Origin: Bacillota bacterium
GTDB taxonomy: Bacteria > Bacillota > Clostridia > Peptostreptococcales > Anaerovoracaceae
Direction: 5' to 3'
DNA: 9,141 bases
Assembly: GCA_017936025.1 (NCBI GenBank)
Contig: JAGBGL010000083.1
Location: 1 to 9,141, forward strand
Under the pieces are notes generated by a model, which saw nothing but the letters and a program-made list of their open reading frames with translations, was not told where the DNA came from and did not search any database. Every line of letters starts with the position of its first letter. The stretch's first letter is position 1. This document shows, piece by piece, positions 6,888-9,141 of the stretch. A program made the position numbers and the translations under genes.

Positions 6888-8260
6888 AGTGTTACCTCCT
6901 GGAATAAGTCTTTAGATTTTCTCTCGAGCATTTCTTCGATGCGTTCGATATATATTTCATAATTGGATACGTTAGGTACCCTCTCAAGCCTGTTTTCATC
7001 CGGATAATATACCTTTGTGATACCTCCGGCACCCAGTGCGATGATGCTCTGGGCTTCTTCCATGATACGCACATTGTAAAGACTCAGCGTATCATTCTTG
7101 CAGTAGCCTATATTTTCAGTGCTTCCTGCTGTATGTTTCTGACGGTACAGATAATATGGTCTGTAACCCTCTGCCGTCAGTATTTCTTTTGCTCTTGTCA
7201 GCATTTCCTCTGTAAGGCGCGGCTGCTTATAATGGAAGTTTTCGTCCAGTTCTTTGAGTCTGGATGAACGCTTTACAGCCAGTGTGTGGAGTGTTATATT
7301 TTCCGGTCCGTGCTTCAGGACTTCATTCAGCGATTCGATGAAATCATCGGCACTCTCATCCGGGAGACCTGCGATAAGGTCTGCGTTTACCACCGGTATG
7401 CCGCATTTGGAAGCCATTTCAAATGCTTCTCTTGTCTGCTGTACTGTATGGTCCCTGCCTATAGTAACAAGAGTCCGGTCATGCATCGTCTGAGGATTGA
7501 TGCTTATTCGCTCTACTCCATGTTTTTTCAGCACTTCCAGCTTTTCGTAAGTAAAAGTGTCCGGCCTTCCGGCTTCCACCGTAAATTCTCTTGATGCAGA
7601 AAGATCAAAAGAGTTTCTTACATGTGTCAGCAGCCTGTCCAGCTGATCTGCATTCAGGGAAGTCGGTGTGCCGCCTCCTATGTAAACAGATTCTACTGTA
7701 ATGCCGTCCCGCTTCATCCCCTCGCCTACAAATGTGATTTCTCTGAAAAGAGCTTCCAGATAACCTTCATATTTCTCAGGTTTTACCTGGTTTGATGTAA
7801 ATGAACAGTACAGGCATCTTGTCGGACAGAAAGGGATACCTATGTAGATACCTGCAGAACCTGCCGGGGGTTTTCCGAGATGTTTCTGCTGGTATTCGTA
7901 CATATCAAGGATCAGCTCTGCTTTCTCATCGCTTATGAGATATTCTTCAGCGAGATGCTGTTTGACAGAAGTTCTGTCGCCCATCGCATCATACATTTCT
8001 CCGGCAAGCTTTACAGGGCGGATGCCTGTAAGTATTCCCCACTTTGGTTTTTCACCTGTGACTTCTGACAGATACTGATATATCTCTCTTTTTATTCTGT
8101 TTTTATCACCGTCAAATTTGAAAGTCCTGACATTTTCATATGTCTGATCATCATCCTCGTCAGTGATTACTTTGAAATCAGCAGGATTGAGAAACAGTTT
8201 GACCAGTTCCTCATACTGATTCATGTGTGTATTGATATTTTCTAACTTAAGGACGTACAA
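6881..8260 (-). CDS. hemZ: HemZ, radical SAM coproporphyrinogen dehydrogenase family
   Basis: Radical SAM enzyme related to oxygen-independent coproporphyrinogen III oxidases. The [4Fe-4S] motif is C145-x3-C149-x2-C152 (CPTRCLYC), with GGGTPT at 195-200 and further family blocks SINPQTMHDRTL and NADLIAGLPDE. The N-terminal segment with KWGILTGIRPVKL (73-85) separates HemZ from HemN and HemW. At 459 residues it is slightly shorter than B. subtilis HemZ (about 500). I chose the TTG start at 8260 because AAGGAG lies ten bases upstream and the first residues resemble other HemZ N-termini. The first ATG, at 8224, would cost 12 residues and has no ribosome-binding site. It overlaps the preceding MBL gene by 14 bases and hisS by 7. 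No other haem-pathway gene is present, so the true substrate in this organism is uncertain. Confidence 0.9.
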   Translation of the reverse strand: MYVLKLENINTHMNQYEELVKLFLNPADFKVITDEDDDQTYENVRTFKFDGDKNRIKREIYQYLSEVTGEKPKWGILTGIRPVKLAGEMYDAMGDRTSVKQHLAEEYLISDEKAELILDMYEYQQKHLGKPPAGSAGIYIGIPFCPTRCLYCSFTSNQVKPEKYEGYLEALFREITFVGEGMKRDGITVESVYIGGGTPTSLNADQLDRLLTHVRNSFDLSASREFTVEAGRPDTFTYEKLEVLKKHGVERISINPQTMHDRTLVTIGRDHTVQQTREAFEMASKCGIPVVNADLIAGLPDESADDFIESLNEVLKHGPENITLHTLAVKRSSRLKELDENFHYKQPRLTEEMLTRAKEILTAEGYRPYYLYRQKHTAGSTENIGYCKNDTLSLYNVRIMEEAQSIIALGAGGITKVYYPDENRLERVPNVSNYEIYIERIEEMLERKSKDLFQEVTLC

Positions 8261-8870
8261 ATGGATTGTTCTCCTTTTCGTGTGCTATTGTAGTCAGTCC
8301 CATGTGTCCCGGCATAACTCTTGTGTCATCAGGCAGCTGGTACAGTCTCTTGATGGATTCAGTGATCTGTTTGAAAGAACCGCCGGGGAAATCTGTTCTG
8401 CCGATAGACTGCTGGAACAGTGTGTCACCGGAATACAGGTCTCTGTCCGCTTCTACGTAGATACACATTCCTCCAAGAGTATGTCCCGGTGTATGGAAGA
8501 ATTTAAGTTCGATATCGCCGCACATCAGTGTGTCGCCGTCTTTGATTGCTATGTCAGGCGTGAAGCAGATCGGGAATCCTGTTCTTACCATTTCAGGAAC
8601 TGCATTTTCGATCATCGGGAATTCTGCTTCGTGTGCAACTACTTTAACTTCTGGGAACATTTCTTTATATTCGTTAACACCGGCAATATGGTCTTCATGA
8701 CCGTGAGTCAGAATAATGTATTCCAGTTCCATATGGTTTTCACCGATGTATTTGATCATTTCAGTGTCATATCCGCCAGGATCCACCATAAACGCTTTGT
8801 TTGTAGCTTCATCAACTGCAATATAAGTGTTTACTCTTAATGGTCCGCTTGGTAAAAGTGCAACTTTCAT
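8247..8870 (-). CDS. MBL-fold hydrolase, YqgX/glyoxalase II-like
   Basis: Metallo-beta-lactamase-fold hydrolase of 207 residues, soluble, with no signal peptide. The dinuclear metal site is complete: H56-x-H58-x-D60-H61 (THGHEDH), H130 in HTPGH (126-130), D149 in YSGD, and H189 in MPGH. This matches short glyoxalase II-like proteins such as YqgX of B. subtilis. The exact substrate (hydroxyacylglutathione, bacillithiol or other thioesters) cannot be told from sequence. The ATG start has AGAGG at a good distance, 17 bases after the dtd stop. The 3' end overlaps hemZ by 14 bases. A small MBL hydrolase between dtd and hemZ/hisS is a recurring arrangement in Clostridia, but its link to translation is unproven. 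Confidence 0.9.
   Translation of the reverse strand: MKVALLPSGPLRVNTYIAVDEATNKAFMVDPGGYDTEMIKYIGENHMELEYIILTHGHEDHIAGVNEYKEMFPEVKVVAHEAEFPMIENAVPEMVRTGFPICFTPDIAIKDGDTLMCGDIELKFFHTPGHTLGGMCIYVEADRDLYSGDTLFQQSIGRTDFPGGSFKQITESIKRLYQLPDDTRVMPGHMGLTTIAHEKENNPFVRP
8266..8276 (-). promoter_or_regulatory. Ribosome-binding site supporting the TTG start of hemZ
   Basis: The minus strand reads AAGGAG at 8276-8271, ten bases before TTG at 8260-8258. It sits inside the coding sequence of the MBL hydrolase. No comparable purine run precedes the next in-frame ATG at 8224, so this site decides the start. Confidence 0.6.
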
Positions 8871-8887
8871 ATTATACCTCTCTTTTA

Positions 8888-9141
8888 TTAAAATACTTTC
8901 TTACTATCTAATAATATAGTTACCGGCCCGTCATTGACCAGATCTACCATCATATGAGTCTGGAACACGCCTTCTTCGACATGAAGGCCGTCTTCTCTCA
9001 GAAAAGATATGAATTTCTGATATAAATCATTCGCTTCATCGGGACGTGCAGCTTTTGAAAAGCTCGGACGTTTTCCTTTGCGCACATCTCCGAGCAGTGT
9101 GAACTGGGATACTGCCAGGATATCGCCTCCGATATCTTTGA
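8888..9141 (-). CDS. dtd: D-aminoacyl-tRNA deacylase, 5' end outside window
   Basis: Removes D-amino acids (classically D-Tyr) wrongly attached to tRNA. The window holds the last 83 residues and the stop; family members are about 145-150 residues, so roughly 65 N-terminal residues lie beyond the right edge. The reading frame stays open to base 9141. The diagnostic motifs are present: SQFTLLGD near the start of the visible part and NDGPVTILLDS near the C-terminus, carrying the Gly-cisPro motif that gives chiral selectivity. KGKRPSFSKAA, also typical, lies between. Internal ATG codons such as that at 9085 are not the start, because the homology runs upstream of them. The gene usually sits just downstream of relA in Firmicutes, which predicts relA to the right. 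Confidence 0.95.
   Translation of the reverse strand, partial: KDIGGDILAVSQFTLLGDVRKGKRPSFSKAARPDEANDLYQKFISFLREDGLHVEEGVFQTHMMVDLVNDGPVTILLDSKKVF

Noticed and set aside
5625..6900. Possible T-box riboswitches ahead of the synthetase genes
   Set aside because: T-box leaders need well over 100 bases. hisS overlaps hemZ, aspS follows hisS by 9 bases and leuS follows rsfS by 1 base, so there is no room.

Overview
The window looks like a chromosomal segment of a low-to-mid GC Firmicute, most likely an anaerobic member of the class Clostridia. Three things point there: the gene order, the four-cysteine-pair insertion in HisRS that I associate with clostridial HisRS proteins, and the HemZ-type radical SAM protein. 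This is judged by eye; no search was run.

All nine recognisable genes lie on the minus strand and are tightly packed. In transcription order, right to left, they are dtd (5' end outside the window), an MBL-fold hydrolase of the YqgX/glyoxalase II type, hemZ, hisS, aspS, nadD, yqeK, rsfS and leuS. The largest gap between neighbours is 34 bases, and several pairs overlap (7 to 17 bases) or have the downstream Shine-Dalgarno inside the upstream gene. There is no room for T-box leaders or promoters between the synthetase genes, so this is probably one long operon or the distal part of one. It joins two widely conserved Firmicute neighbourhoods, dtd-MBL-hemZ-hisS-aspS (usually downstream of relA) and nadD-yqeK-rsfS, with leuS at the end.

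The shared theme is translation and its quality control: three aminoacyl-tRNA synthetases (His, Asp, Leu), a D-aminoacyl-tRNA deacylase, a ribosome silencing factor, and YqeK, an HD-domain hydrolase of Ap4A, a nucleotide made as a synthetase side product. NadD (NAD synthesis), HemZ (porphyrin-related radical SAM chemistry) and the MBL hydrolase are metabolic passengers.

The one clear anomaly is at the left edge. leuS loses homology near position 210 and stops at 197, about 100 residues short of a normal bacterial LeuRS. None of the three minus-strand frames across 1-209 continues the LeuRS sequence. The first ~209 bases are foreign to leuS, have nested inverted repeats and encode nothing I recognise. 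They may be the end of an inserted element, a rearrangement junction or an assembly join. The rest is ordinary core genome, and I see no previously undescribed system in it.
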